NCBI RefSeq assembly: GCF_001552355.1
Contig: NZ_BCRA01000007.1
Location: 1 to 34,410 of the forward strand
DNA from: Microbacterium resistens NBRC 103078
Lineage (GTDB): Bacteria > Actinomycetota > Actinomycetes > Actinomycetales > Microbacteriaceae
Direction of reading: 5' to 3'
Length of the DNA stretch: 34,410 nt
Shown: positions 8,931 to 16,126 of the stretch, one piece after another
How positions within the stretch are numbered: the first letter of the stretch is position 1
Layout: each line of letters opens with the position of its first letter
Translations under genes and position numbers: made by a program
The notes under the pieces: model-generated
Database searches by the model: none
What the model was told of the DNA's origin: nothing
The model's input: the letters and a program-made list of their open reading frames with translations, nothing else

Positions 8931-8936
8931 TAGGGT
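8931..8936 (+). promoter_or_regulatory. Probable -10 box (TAGGGT) of the proline-rich membrane protein gene
   Basis: TAGGGT fits the actinobacterial TANNNT -10 consensus. It lies 54 bases before the GTG at 8990, so this transcript would have a leader of about 45 bases carrying a strong ribosome site (GGAGGTGA at 8980-8987). No clear -35 is seen. Confidence 0.35.
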
Positions 8937-8989
8937 GACCGAGGCGGAGGGGACGCAGCGCACCCTCCGAACGCACGGGGGAGGTGACG

Positions 8990-9859
8990 GTGAGCGGGAA
9001 CGAGACCGCGGATCCGCGGGACGGCGAGGACGGCTTCCCGCCCGTGCCGCCCCTGGCTCCGCCGCTGGGCCCCACGGCACCCCCGCCGTCGCCGACTCCG
9101 CTCGGATCGCCTGCGCCGGCCGGACAGCCCCTGCCCCCGTATGCCGCGAACGCACCCCGAACATCCGCCGCCCCGGCCCCGGCGGCCCCCGCGACGGCAC
9201 CGCTGCCGCCCTACGCGCGGACACTCCCCTTCGATCAGGGCGCCGTCCCCGCGTCGCCCTCGCTCCCTGTGCCGCCCCGGAGGATGAACGGGACGCTCAA
9301 GGGCCTGCTGATCGCGGTGCCGATCTTTCTCCTGCTCATCGTGGGGGTCGGCGCCTTCAGCACGATCCTCACGGTCACGCGCGACGTGAGCAGCGAGCCG
9401 CTCGCCCCGTTCCCGACCATCCCGCCGATTCCGACCCTCACCCCGGTGGCGCCGCTCTCGCCCACGCCCACCGACGCCGCCGAGCCGGACCCGACGCTCA
9501 CGGACGACCCGGAGATCCCCGGCACCGGCTCCGTGGGCGACCGGCTGGGGGAGCTTGCGGAGCAGTACCGCCAGGCCAGGGACGACGGAACGCTCTGGGA
9601 ACGCATCCCCGACACGGAACGCAACCGTGCGGCCGTCTCCGCGTTCCTCTACCTCATCACCGACATGAAGATCGCGACGATCTGGGGAGTGGACAAGGAG
9701 ACGCAGGCCCAGTACGCGCAGGACGCGCAGCGCCTCGAGGAGCGCCTGCTCGCGCAGGAGCCGCTCGGCACCTCGGTGGAGATCACGTTCGAGGACGGGC
9801 GCGTCTTCCGCTACGACGGCGAGACCGGTGAAGGCGGGTACACTGAGCCGGAAGGGTGA
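8990..9859 (+). CDS. Proline-rich single-pass membrane protein of unknown function
   Basis: A 289-residue protein I cannot assign to a named family. Residues 1-97 are rich in Pro and Ala and look disordered (cytoplasmic). One hydrophobic segment, about 105-128 (LKGLLIAVPIFLLLIVGVGA), should cross the membrane. A Pro/Thr-rich stalk (about 140-185) is followed by a compact, acidic outside domain of about 100 residues rich in Glu, Gln and Arg. GTG 8990 was preferred over GTG 8984 because the Shine-Dalgarno sequence GGAGGTGA overlaps 8984 and sits correctly for 8990. The 3' end overlaps the convergent XRE gene by 49 bases. This layout is common in actinobacterial envelope proteins, but no enzyme motif is visible. 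Confidence 0.72.
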   Translation: MSGNETADPRDGEDGFPPVPPLAPPLGPTAPPPSPTPLGSPAPAGQPLPPYAANAPRTSAAPAPAAPATAPLPPYARTLPFDQGAVPASPSLPVPPRRMNGTLKGLLIAVPIFLLLIVGVGAFSTILTVTRDVSSEPLAPFPTIPPIPTLTPVAPLSPTPTDAAEPDPTLTDDPEIPGTGSVGDRLGELAEQYRQARDDGTLWERIPDTERNRAAVSAFLYLITDMKIATIWGVDKETQAQYAQDAQRLEERLLAQEPLGTSVEITFEDGRVFRYDGETGEGGYTEPEG

Positions 9860-10110
9860 GACGCCCTCTCTCCCGCCCCGGGTCGCTCCGGCGCCCCGCC
9901 CTCGTCCAGCAACGCCGCGGGCCGCACCCCGAGCAGTTCCGCGATCCGCAAGAGCTCTCCGAACGAGAATGCCACGTCGCCGCTCACCTTCCTGCGAAGC
10001 GCCGAGTAGGAGATGTCCGTCCGATCCGCGAGCTGCCGGATCGACAGACCGGACCGCGTCACTGCGCCCCTGACGTTCTCTGCGACGACGGCGCATGGAT
10101 GAGTGGGCAT
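9811..10110 (-). CDS. Small XRE-family helix-turn-helix regulator
   Basis: A 99-residue DNA-binding protein. Residues 8-65 form a Cro/CI helix-turn-helix: ENVRGAVTRSGLSIRQLADRT, then SYSALRRKVSGDVAFSFGELLRIAELLGV. The remaining tail is Gly/Pro-rich. The ATG has no ribosome site, but a TATCTT -10 box lies 6 bases upstream with TTGCGA 17 bases further up, so a leaderless mRNA is likely. It is divergent from a second XRE gene (10205) across a 94-base region full of palindromes, the layout of a self-regulating switch. Its last 49 bases overlap the convergent membrane-protein gene. Confidence 0.82.
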   Translation of the reverse strand: MPTHPCAVVAENVRGAVTRSGLSIRQLADRTDISYSALRRKVSGDVAFSFGELLRIAELLGVRPAALLDEGGAPERPGAGERASHPSGSVYPPSPVSPS

Positions 10111-10116
10111 ATAGGC

Positions 10117-10198
10117 AAGATAAGTGCTCGATCGAGCAATCGCAAGCGTCGGGACGCTCGATATGAGTACGGCGATTGCTCATTCCTGGCGATAGGGT
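10117..10198. promoter_or_regulatory. Divergent leaderless promoters with GCTC/GAGC operator palindromes
   Basis: Control region of the two XRE genes. Minus-strand promoter: -35 TTGCGA (10140-10145), 17-base spacer, -10 TATCTT (10117-10122), ATG 6 bases on. Plus-strand promoter: -10 TAGGGT (10193-10198), ATG 6 bases on, weak -35. A perfect 14-base palindrome TGCTCGATCGAGCA (10125-10138) fills the minus-strand spacer. A perfect 10-base inverted repeat has arms GAGCAATCGC (10134-10143) and GCGATTGCTC (10172-10181), and a related element CTCGATATGAG lies between them. These repeated half-sites are the obvious binding sites for one or both XRE proteins. Confidence 0.6.
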
Positions 10199-10204
10199 CT
10201 CCCC

Positions 10205-10654
10205 ATGGACAGTCGTGAGCGCGCCTTACAGTTCACCCGGTTCGTGGGTCTCGAGCTCAAGGGACGGATCACGACGCGGGGGTTCACGGCGAAGATCGTC
10301 GCCGAACGTACACACAGATCCGCCTCCGCGCTCAACCGATGGCTGAACGGCCATGTGGAGCTGCCTCTCGCCGTGCTCTGCGAGACGTGCGAGCTCATCG
10401 GGGCCGACCCGGCTCAGATCATCGACGCCGCCTACGACCGCCTGATCGCGGAGTACGACCCCGCCGCCCCGGACTCCGACGGCACCGAGCTCGATGTCCG
10501 AGGGGCACCCGATACTCGGAGGAACCCGCTCGCCGCCAAGCGGGGATCCCGAAAGTCGGACGACCAACCGCACAAGGAGGCGAGCCGTGCAGACGCTCCT
10601 CCGCCTCGCAAGGGCACAGGACGTGGCGGTCGTGAGCGCCCATCTGCCGGGTGA
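10205..10654 (+). CDS. XRE-like regulator paired with an ImmA/IrrE protease
   Basis: A 149-residue protein. Residues about 5-82 resemble a Cro/CI-type helix-turn-helix (FVGLELKGRITTRGFTAKIVAERTHRSASALNRWLNGHVELP, then LCETCELIGADPAQIIDAA). The C-terminal part is Arg/Lys/Pro-rich, looks disordered, and lies where the gene overlaps the next one by 68 bases. A TAGGGT -10 box lies 6 bases before the ATG, implying leaderless translation. Coupling to an M78-type zinc protease is the pattern of ImmR-ImmA and DdrO-IrrE pairs, in which the protease cleaves or removes the repressor after a signal. It is probably an autoregulated repressor; its targets are unknown. Confidence 0.75.
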   Translation: MDSRERALQFTRFVGLELKGRITTRGFTAKIVAERTHRSASALNRWLNGHVELPLAVLCETCELIGADPAQIIDAAYDRLIAEYDPAAPDSDGTELDVRGAPDTRRNPLAAKRGSRKSDDQPHKEASRADAPPPRKGTGRGGRERPSAG

Positions 10655-11132
10655 CCTCCTCGGCTGCTTCCTCCCGGAGGAGCGCACGATCTATCTCGAT
10701 GCACGGCTGACGCCGATCGAGCGCCGGTCCGTCCTCGCGCACGAGCTCGGCCATGTGCGGCACGGTCACCCGCGGACAGGGCGGCGTTCGGCCCAGGACG
10801 TGGCCTCGGAGGAGCGCCAGGCAGACCGGTTCGCAGCCTTCCTCCTGGTGGACCCCGAGGCGTACGCGAGGCTCGAGCGGATCGACCCCGACCCCGCGAC
10901 GATCGCGGACGAGCTGGGCGTCACCCGCGACATCGTGGACACGTTCCGCACACAGTGCATGACCCGTCTCGAGGACGCCTCCTATGCGTTCCCGCGCATG
11001 GGTCGCGGGCAATGGTCCTACCGCGCGGCACCCTTCGACCCGTCCGACCCGGCATGGCGCGCGGAGCCGGAGGAGCCGCCGGACGGGTCGGACGCGCCCG
11101 ACCGCCCTCTCCCACGGAGGAGTCCCCGGTGA
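10587..11132 (+). CDS. ImmA/IrrE-type (M78) metallopeptidase
   Basis: A 181-residue zinc protease. The HExxH motif is at residues 52-56 (VLAHELGHVRHGH), and a downstream SEERQADRFAAFLL helix should supply the third zinc ligand. The protein begins VQTLLRLARAQDVAVVSAHLP, the usual start of this family. GTG 10587 is chosen for its AAGGAGG site 6 bases upstream, well inside the preceding XRE gene, so the two are translationally coupled. Relatives (ImmA of ICEBs1, IrrE of Deinococcus) cut a partner repressor in response to damage or cell-density signals. By context the partner here is the upstream XRE protein, perhaps also the divergent one. The C-terminal 40 residues are acidic and Pro-rich. Confidence 0.85.
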   Translation: MQTLLRLARAQDVAVVSAHLPGDLLGCFLPEERTIYLDARLTPIERRSVLAHELGHVRHGHPRTGRRSAQDVASEERQADRFAAFLLVDPEAYARLERIDPDPATIADELGVTRDIVDTFRTQCMTRLEDASYAFPRMGRGQWSYRAAPFDPSDPAWRAEPEEPPDGSDAPDRPLPRRSPR

Positions 11133-11467
11133 GGACCACGCCTCCCCACGACGCGTGGTTCCCGGACGTGGCCCTGTCGTCCCCGGGGAGCGCCGCCCAC
11201 CTCACCCCTGAGCGCTACCGCTCCCGGCCGGACGAGCCGGCACCCCGCCCGGACACCGGTTCGACGAGCGGCGGCGGCTTCGGCTCGCCGAGCTTGACCA
11301 CGACGACGCCCGCCAGCACCAGCGCTCCGCCGGCGAGCTGCCACGGCCCGGGGAGCTGGCCGAGCAGGAGCCATCCGAACAGCAGCGCGGCGATGACCTC
11401 CGCCAGGGCGACGAAGGAGGCCACGCGCGAGCCGAGCATGCGCGTGGACGCGATGCCGAGGACGTAG
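11129..11467 (+). CDS. Possible truncated coupled gene; N-terminus resembles the nearby esterase
   Basis: GTG 11129 overlaps the protease stop codon in a GTGA junction and has GGAGGAG 7 bases upstream, a textbook coupled start. The first 30 codons look plausible (TTPPHDAWFPDVAL), and this segment resembles the start of the AXE1-type esterase encoded at 7919 (PYDTWFPDAAF). From about 11215 the frame runs antisense through the end of the EamA gene and looks non-coding. I read it as the 5' stub of a gene whose remainder was lost, or as chance reading through a short spacer. No function is claimed. Confidence 0.28.
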   Translation: MRTTPPHDAWFPDVALSSPGSAAHLTPERYRSRPDEPAPRPDTGSTSGGGFGSPSLTTTTPASTSAPPASCHGPGSWPSRSHPNSSAAMTSARATKEATREPSMRVDAMPRT

Positions 11468-12207
11468 GCGAGCGCCGTGGCCAGGATCCCCACGGCGAGC
11501 ACGGGGACGAACCAGGGCACCGTGCCGAACCGGTACGCGACGTCGGCCGTGGTCCATGCCATCGGCAGGATCCCGACCGCCCCCGCCGCGGTCAGGCCGA
11601 GGGCGCCGACGAGCAGACCGGATCCCGCGAGCGCGATCGGCGGCAGCCCGGTGTCCGCCCGCCCGGACAGCAGGAAGTACGCCGCCGCGCCGGTCATCGC
11701 GCCGAGCGCCCACAGGATCCCGACGGGGTCGATCCGGGCGCCGGTGAGCACGTCCAGCATCAGGACGAGCCCCGCGAACGCGATGGCGGCGCCGAGGGCG
11801 CTGCGCGCGGTCGGGCGCTCCCCGCGCCGGATCCACAGCCAGAGGACCACCGCCACCGGCGCGGTGTACTCGACGAGCAGAGCCACCCCGACGTCCATCA
11901 CGGCCACGGCCTGGAAGTAGCAGAGCTGGGTCGCGGCGACGGCGAGCAGGCCGTAGGCGGCGATCATCCCGAGGTTGCGCCGCACGACGGGCGCCTTCCC
12001 CCGCAGCGCCAGGACGGTGGGGATCAGGAGAACGAGCGCGGCCACCCACACGCGCGCCGTCACGGCGGCCCCGGGCGTCCACCCGGCGTCGATCAGGCCG
12101 CGCGCCCACGCCCCCGACATCCCGAACGACGCCGCGGCCGCGACCGCGACGAACAGACCGGTGCCGGTCGTGCGCCGGCGGGTCATGTCATCGGCGTATG
12201 CCTCCAT
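11215..12207 (-). CDS. EamA/DMT-family membrane transporter
   Basis: A 330-residue permease of the drug/metabolite transporter superfamily with two EamA repeats and about ten hydrophobic helices (first near residues 15-35). Typical features are the WARGLIDAG segment, LLVEYTAPVAVVLWLWIRRGERP closing the first repeat, and SRVASFVALAEVIAALLFGWLLLGQ near the end of the second. Members export amino acids, metabolites or drugs; the substrate here is unknown. ATG 12207 is preferred because a TTGACA - 18 bases - TAGCGT promoter lies directly upstream; ATG 12186 is an alternative. It is divergent from a CGNR zinc-finger gene whose promoter is interlocked with this one, so that protein is a likely regulator. 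Confidence 0.9.
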   Translation of the reverse strand: MEAYADDMTRRRTTGTGLFVAVAAAASFGMSGAWARGLIDAGWTPGAAVTARVWVAALVLLIPTVLALRGKAPVVRRNLGMIAAYGLLAVAATQLCYFQAVAVMDVGVALLVEYTAPVAVVLWLWIRRGERPTARSALGAAIAFAGLVLMLDVLTGARIDPVGILWALGAMTGAAAYFLLSGRADTGLPPIALAGSGLLVGALGLTAAGAVGILPMAWTTADVAYRFGTVPWFVPVLAVGILATALAYVLGIASTRMLGSRVASFVALAEVIAALLFGWLLLGQLPGPWQLAGGALVLAGVVVVKLGEPKPPPLVEPVSGRGAGSSGRER

Positions 12208-12215
12208 GGGATGTG

Positions 12216-12245
12216 ACGCTAGGCCCGCGCCGCGTAAGCTGTCAA
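12216..12245. promoter_or_regulatory. Interlocked divergent promoters of the EamA and CGNR genes
   Basis: On the minus strand a perfect -35 TTGACA (12240-12245) and -10 TAGCGT (12216-12221) are 18 bases apart, with the EamA ATG 8 bases on. On the plus strand -10 TAAGCT (12235-12240) lies 6 bases before the CGNR ATG at 12247, implying leaderless translation. The minus-strand -35 abuts the plus-strand -10 and start site, so the two polymerases should exclude each other and one bound regulator could control both. Confidence 0.55.
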
Positions 12246-12246
12246 C

Positions 12247-12783
12247 ATGCTCTTCACCGATGACACGACGGAATCCCTCCGCGCTGCCGTCCACCTGGTG
12301 AACACCGCCGAGCCCCCGGACACGCTGGACACGCCCGCACGGGTCGAGGCCTTCCAGGCCGCACACCCCTACACGGGGCGGATCGACCGCGACGAGGCCG
12401 AGCTCCGCGCTCTCCGCAGCCTCCGCCCGCGGCTGCGCTCGATGCTGCTGGCGCCGCGCGACGCGATGGCCGACGCGGTCAACGCCGCACTCGCGGACGT
12501 CGCGCTCGCCCCCCGCCTGACGCGGCACGGCGACACGGACTGGCACCTGCACGCGGTCGGCGACGACCGCCCCCTCGACGAACGCATCCTCATCGAGACC
12601 GCCATGGCCCTCGTCGACGTGATCCGGGCGCACGAGGGCGACCGGATCACGGTCTGCGCGGACGCCGACTGCGCCGCGCTCGCGCTGGACCTGTCCCGCA
12701 ACCGCTCCAAGCGCTACTGCTCGACGACCTGCGCCAACCGCAACGCGGTCGCCGCGTACCGCGCGCGCCGGCGCACCTCGTGA
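12247..12783 (+). CDS. CGNR zinc-finger (ABATE-domain) putative regulator
   Basis: A 178-residue protein. Residues about 1-125 match the ABATE-type stress-response N-terminal region. The C-terminus carries the CGNR zinc finger: Cys137-x4-Cys142, the SRNRSKRYC segment, Cys158-x3-Cys162, then NRNAVAAYRARRR. The signature tetrad reads CANR instead of CGNR, but the zinc-binding cysteines are intact. These proteins are presumed DNA-binding regulators, usually encoded next to a transporter or oxidoreductase gene they may control. Here the divergent EamA exporter is the obvious candidate. The start is fixed by the leaderless promoter. Confidence 0.85.
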   Translation: MLFTDDTTESLRAAVHLVNTAEPPDTLDTPARVEAFQAAHPYTGRIDRDEAELRALRSLRPRLRSMLLAPRDAMADAVNAALADVALAPRLTRHGDTDWHLHAVGDDRPLDERILIETAMALVDVIRAHEGDRITVCADADCAALALDLSRNRSKRYCSTTCANRNAVAAYRARRRTS

Positions 12784-12801
12784 CCGGTCGTGCGGTGCGG
12801 G

Positions 12802-13164
12802 TCAGCCGTTCACGACCCCCTCGAACAGCCCGATGTGGTTCCCGTCCGGATCCACGATCACGGCCCACGCGCTCGTGTCGGTGATCGGCTGCCGTTCCAT
12901 CGCGACCGAGCCGCCGGCCTCCTTCGCCGCCGCGATCGTCTCCTCGATCGAGTCCACCTCGACGTACGAGCGCGGCTGCGTGAACCCGTCCCCGCGGGGA
13001 GCGAGCCCGCCGCCGGAGATGCCGTTCGGCGCCCGCCACATCGGGTAGCCCTCGAACCCGGGCATCTCCGAGATGTCCCAGCCGAACAGGCCCGAGTAGA
13101 AGGCCGTCGCCCTCACCAGGTCCGACACCGGGATGTCGATGTGCGTGATGTCGCCGTGTGCCAT
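12802..13164 (-). CDS. VOC (glyoxalase/dioxygenase-fold) protein
   Basis: A 120-residue protein of one vicinal-oxygen-chelate module pair: ITHIDIPVSDLVRATAFYSGLFGW at the start, SYVEVDSIEETIAAAKEAGG in the middle, and VIVDPDGNHIGLFEG at the end, with His and Glu in the usual metal-ligand places. The ATG has a GGAGAGG site upstream and lies 80 bases after fucU on the same strand, so it could be the last gene of the fucose operon or stand alone. Small VOC proteins of this type include antibiotic-resistance and isomerase-like members. Nothing here fixes the reaction. Confidence 0.85.
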   Translation of the reverse strand: MAHGDITHIDIPVSDLVRATAFYSGLFGWDISEMPGFEGYPMWRAPNGISGGGLAPRGDGFTQPRSYVEVDSIEETIAAAKEAGGSVAMERQPITDTSAWAVIVDPDGNHIGLFEGVVNG

Positions 13165-13244
13165 GTCCGCATCCTCTCCTCGGGCCCCGATGGCTCGACG
13201 CGGACAGTCTCGTCCCCCGCCGACACGCGGCACAAGACCCCGGC

Positions 13245-13664
13245 TCAGGACGACGGGTGACCGACCACGCCCTTGCGCAGCAGGGCGTTGCCGTACTTCC
13301 GCGTCTCGCCGGTGCGCACGATGAGATACGCCGCCCGTGCGACGTCGTAGTAGGCGAAGCGCTCCACGAACGCCGTCGTCGCCTCGTCCGTCCCGGCGGC
13401 GGTCATCAGCTCGCGCTGGACGGGCAGCACCGCCCCGTCCGCCGACGCCATCAGGTCCATCCCGGGCGCGTCGTCCAGAGGGAGGACGGAGCGGATGGCC
13501 GCGACGACGGCCGGCGTGCTCGTCCCGGGGAGGTCCACGACCCGCGTCCCCAGCGCCCAGGCGGGGAAATGCGCGTCCGCGACGACGACCGCGTCCGAAT
13601 GGCCCATCCGGTCCAGGTGCAGCAGCAGCTCCCCGGTGAGCAGGGGGTGGATTCCTTCGAGCAC
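13245..13664 (-). CDS. fucU: RbsD/FucU family sugar mutarotase (probably L-fucose mutarotase)
   Basis: A 139-residue cytoplasmic protein of the RbsD/FucU family, which interconverts anomers of sugars such as L-fucose. It begins with the diagnostic IHPLLTGELLLHLDRMGHSD, where the His near residue 21 is the proposed catalytic residue, continues with VVVADAHFPA, and ends with the family's YGNALLRKGV motif. The GTG start has GAAGGAGGAG close upstream. Its place 25 bases after the fucose dehydrogenase gene argues for FucU, which feeds the correct anomer to the dehydrogenase, over the ribose-pyranase RbsD. Confidence 0.85.
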   Translation of the reverse strand: MLEGIHPLLTGELLLHLDRMGHSDAVVVADAHFPAWALGTRVVDLPGTSTPAVVAAIRSVLPLDDAPGMDLMASADGAVLPVQRELMTAAGTDEATTAFVERFAYYDVARAAYLIVRTGETRKYGNALLRKGVVGHPSS

Positions 13665-13689
13665 GGCTCCTCCTTCGGTCGGTCCGCCG

Positions 13690-14670
13690 TCAGGCGGGGA
13701 TCAATCCCTCCGACGCCAGCTCCGCCCAGAGCGCGTCAGGGATGTCGAGGCCGGCGAGCTCGGCGTTCTGCCGGAGCTGGGCGGGGCGGCTGCCGCCCAC
13801 GACGACGCTGCGGACGACGCCCGACCGCAGGGGGAACTGGATCGCCGCGGCCGGGAGGGGCACCTGGTGGGCCCGGCACACCGCCGCGATCCGGAGGAGG
13901 CGCTCCCAGAGCGCGTCGGGCAGCGCCCCGTACTCGTATCGCCCGTCCCGCGTCGGCTCGCTCTGCGCGAGCAGGCCGGAGTTGAACACGGACGCGGCGA
14001 CGATCCCGGTGCCCCGCTCCGCGCACGCCGGCAGCACGTCGGCCGCCGCGGGCTGCTCCAACAGCGTGTACCGGCCCGCGACCATGACGAGGTCGAGATC
14101 CGCCGAGCGGACCGCGGCGGCGAGCGCCTCGGACACCATCGAGCCGACGCCGATCCGCCCCACCCCGCCGGCGGCGCGCACGGCCTCCAGCGCGGGCAGC
14201 GCCTCGGCGAGCGCGAGGTCGAGGTCGTGGCGCTCCGGGTCGTGGAGGTACGCGATGTCGATCCGGTCGATCCCCAGTCGCTCCCGGGACTCGTCCAGGC
14301 TCGCCCGGATCCCCGCCTCGGAGAAGTCCCACACACGCCTCAGGTCGTCGGGCACGTGGAAGTCGTTGTCCGTGTCCAGTCCGCCCGAGTGGTCGGGGTT
14401 CGGGCGCAGCAGCCGCCCGACCTTCGTGGACAGCACGAACTCGTCTCGGGGCTTGGTCGCCAGGAACGCCCCGAGCCGGCGCTCCGACAGGCCCAGCCCG
14501 TAGTGCGGGGCGGTGTCGTAGTGGCGGATCCCGCTCTCCCACGCCGCGTCGAGCACCGCCCACGCCTCGGCGTCCGTCAGCGGGCGGAACAGGTTGCCGA
14601 CGTTCGCCGCCCCGTAGCCCAGGGTCGGCAGGGGAACGAGCGGATCGGTCCGAGGATCAGGCGTCGACAC
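13690..14670 (-). CDS. Aldo/keto reductase, probable L-fucose (D-threo-aldose) 1-dehydrogenase
   Basis: A 326-residue aldo/keto reductase. The N-terminal [21 protein letters not shown] and [18 protein letters not shown] are characteristic of the D-threo-aldose 1-dehydrogenase branch, which oxidises L-fucose to L-fuconolactone with NAD(P). The catalytic tetrad fits Asp and Tyr in YDTAPHYG, Lys in LSTKVGR and His in YLHDPERH. The C-terminal [16 protein letters not shown] region binds the cofactor phosphate. The GTG start has GGGGGAG upstream and overlaps the end of the fuconate dehydratase gene by 14 bases, so it is co-transcribed and coupled. Context (FucU, FucD, lactonase) supports L-fucose as substrate; D-arabinose may also be used. 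Confidence 0.85.
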   Translation of the reverse strand: MSTPDPRTDPLVPLPTLGYGAANVGNLFRPLTDAEAWAVLDAAWESGIRHYDTAPHYGLGLSERRLGAFLATKPRDEFVLSTKVGRLLRPNPDHSGGLDTDNDFHVPDDLRRVWDFSEAGIRASLDESRERLGIDRIDIAYLHDPERHDLDLALAEALPALEAVRAAGGVGRIGVGSMVSEALAAAVRSADLDLVMVAGRYTLLEQPAAADVLPACAERGTGIVAASVFNSGLLAQSEPTRDGRYEYGALPDALWERLLRIAAVCRAHQVPLPAAAIQFPLRSGVVRSVVVGGSRPAQLRQNAELAGLDIPDALWAELASEGLIPA

Positions 14671-15985
14671 GTCGCTCCCCCGTCGCCGCGAGCTCGGCCC
14701 CGGATCCGCCGGCCCAGAGGTGGGCGGCACGGCTGGCGGCCTTCATCTCCATGCCCGCGCCGGGGGCGGTGGGCGCCGTGTAGGAGCCGCCGCGGACGTC
14801 GGTCGGCACCACGAAGTGCTCGTGCAGGTGATCCACGTACTCGATCATGCGGCCCTCCCGGGTTCCCGAGACCGCGACGAAGTCGAACATCGACAGGTGC
14901 TGGACGGCTTCGCACAGGCCCACGCCGCCGGCATGGGGGCACACGGGAACGCCGAACTTCGCCGCGAGCAGGAGGTTGGCGATGTTCTCGTTCACCCCGG
15001 CCACACGCACGGCGTCGATCTGCATGACCTGGATCGCCTCGGCCTGGAGGAGCTGCTTGAAGATCATCCGGTTCTGGGCGTGCTCCCCGGTGGCGACACG
15101 GATCGGGGCGATCCCCCGGGCGATCTCGGCGTGTCCGAGGATGTCGTCCGGACTGGTCGGCTCCTCGACCCAGGCCGGGCGGAACTCGGCGAGCGCCGCC
15201 ACCCAGTCGATCGCCTCCGAGACCTCCCAGCGCTGGTTCGCATCGATCGCGATCGGGAAGTCGGGTCCGCACACTTCGCGCGCCTTCCGGAACCGCCGGA
15301 TGTCGTCCTCCAGGTCGGCGCCGACCTTGAGCTTGATCTGTGTGAACCCGTCGGCGAGAGCCTCGCGCGCCAGCCGCTCCAGCTTCTCGTCCGAGTAGCC
15401 GAGCCAACCGGGGCTCGTGGTGTACCCGGGGTAGCCGGTGGCGAGCAGCTCCGCCTCGCGCGCGGCCCGCCCCGGCTCGGCGGTGCGGAGGATCTCCAGC
15501 GCCTCCGCCGGCGTCAGCGCGTTCGTGAGGTAGCGGAAGTCGACGAGCCCGACGAGCTCCTCCGGCGTCATCCGGCTCAGCAGCTGCCACAGCGGCAGAC
15601 CCGCCCGCTTGGCCTTGACGTCCCACAGCGCGTTGATCACGGCGCCGATCGCCATGTGCATGACGCCCTTCTCCGGGCCCAGCCAGCGCAGCTGCGAGTC
15701 GCCGACGATCTCGCGGAACGTCGCGCCCATGTCATCCAGGAGCGGTTCGACCTCACGTCCGACGAGGTGCCCGGACAGGGCGTCGATCGCCGCGACCTGG
15801 ACGTCGTTGCCGCGCCCGATCGTGAAGACGAACGCGTGGCCCTCGATCCCGTCCTCGGCGTCCGTGCGGATGACGACGTACGCCGCGGAGTAGTCGGGGT
15901 CGGGGTTCATCGCGTCCGAGCCGTCGAGGCTCAGCGACGTGGGGAAGCGGATGTCGCTGGTCTCCAGCGCGACGATACGGCTCAC
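14657..15985 (-). CDS. fucD: L-fuconate dehydratase, enolase superfamily
   Basis: A 442-residue dehydratase that removes water from L-fuconate to give 2-keto-3-deoxy-L-fuconate. With the GTG start at 15985 the active-site residues fall at the same numbers as in the characterised Xanthomonas campestris enzyme as I recall it: Lys220 (second Lys of IKLKVG), Asp248 (AIDANQRW) and His351 (CPHAGGVGL). The other metal-ligand blocks [10 protein letters not shown] and [10 protein letters not shown] are intact. The C-terminal [16 protein letters not shown] is also typical. The start has GAGGAG a few bases upstream. It heads the minus-strand operon with the fucose dehydrogenase and FucU genes, driven by the promoter at 16040-16069. 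Confidence 0.94.
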   Translation of the reverse strand: MSRIVALETSDIRFPTSLSLDGSDAMNPDPDYSAAYVVIRTDAEDGIEGHAFVFTIGRGNDVQVAAIDALSGHLVGREVEPLLDDMGATFREIVGDSQLRWLGPEKGVMHMAIGAVINALWDVKAKRAGLPLWQLLSRMTPEELVGLVDFRYLTNALTPAEALEILRTAEPGRAAREAELLATGYPGYTTSPGWLGYSDEKLERLAREALADGFTQIKLKVGADLEDDIRRFRKAREVCGPDFPIAIDANQRWEVSEAIDWVAALAEFRPAWVEEPTSPDDILGHAEIARGIAPIRVATGEHAQNRMIFKQLLQAEAIQVMQIDAVRVAGVNENIANLLLAAKFGVPVCPHAGGVGLCEAVQHLSMFDFVAVSGTREGRMIEYVDHLHEHFVVPTDVRGGSYTAPTAPGAGMEMKAASRAAHLWAGGSGAELAATGERRVDA

Positions 15986-16035
15986 GGGGCTCCTCACTCG
16001 GCGGACCACGCGGAGGAGCGGGTCCCAACAGACAG

Positions 16036-16069
16036 TTGGAGTGTAAACATCCGATGTCTATACTGTCAA
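16036..16069. promoter_or_regulatory. Interlocked divergent promoters of the fucose genes with central operator
   Basis: Minus strand: -35 TTGACA (16064-16069), 18-base spacer, -10 TACACT (16040-16045), driving fucD. Plus strand: -35 TTGGAG (16036-16041), 17-base spacer, -10 TATACT (16059-16064), driving the hydrolase and SDR genes. Between the -35 and -10 boxes of both promoters lies the palindrome ACATCCGATGT (16047-16057), a compact inverted repeat with a one-base centre that fits a GntR/FadR-family dimer. A repressor bound here would block both operons at once. Related sites lie at 16211 and 18611. Confidence 0.72.
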
Positions 16070-16126
16070 CGCGGGAGCCGATCCAGGGGGTCGCGCAAGC
16101 CCGCCGTCCGTGCCGAAGGGAGAACC

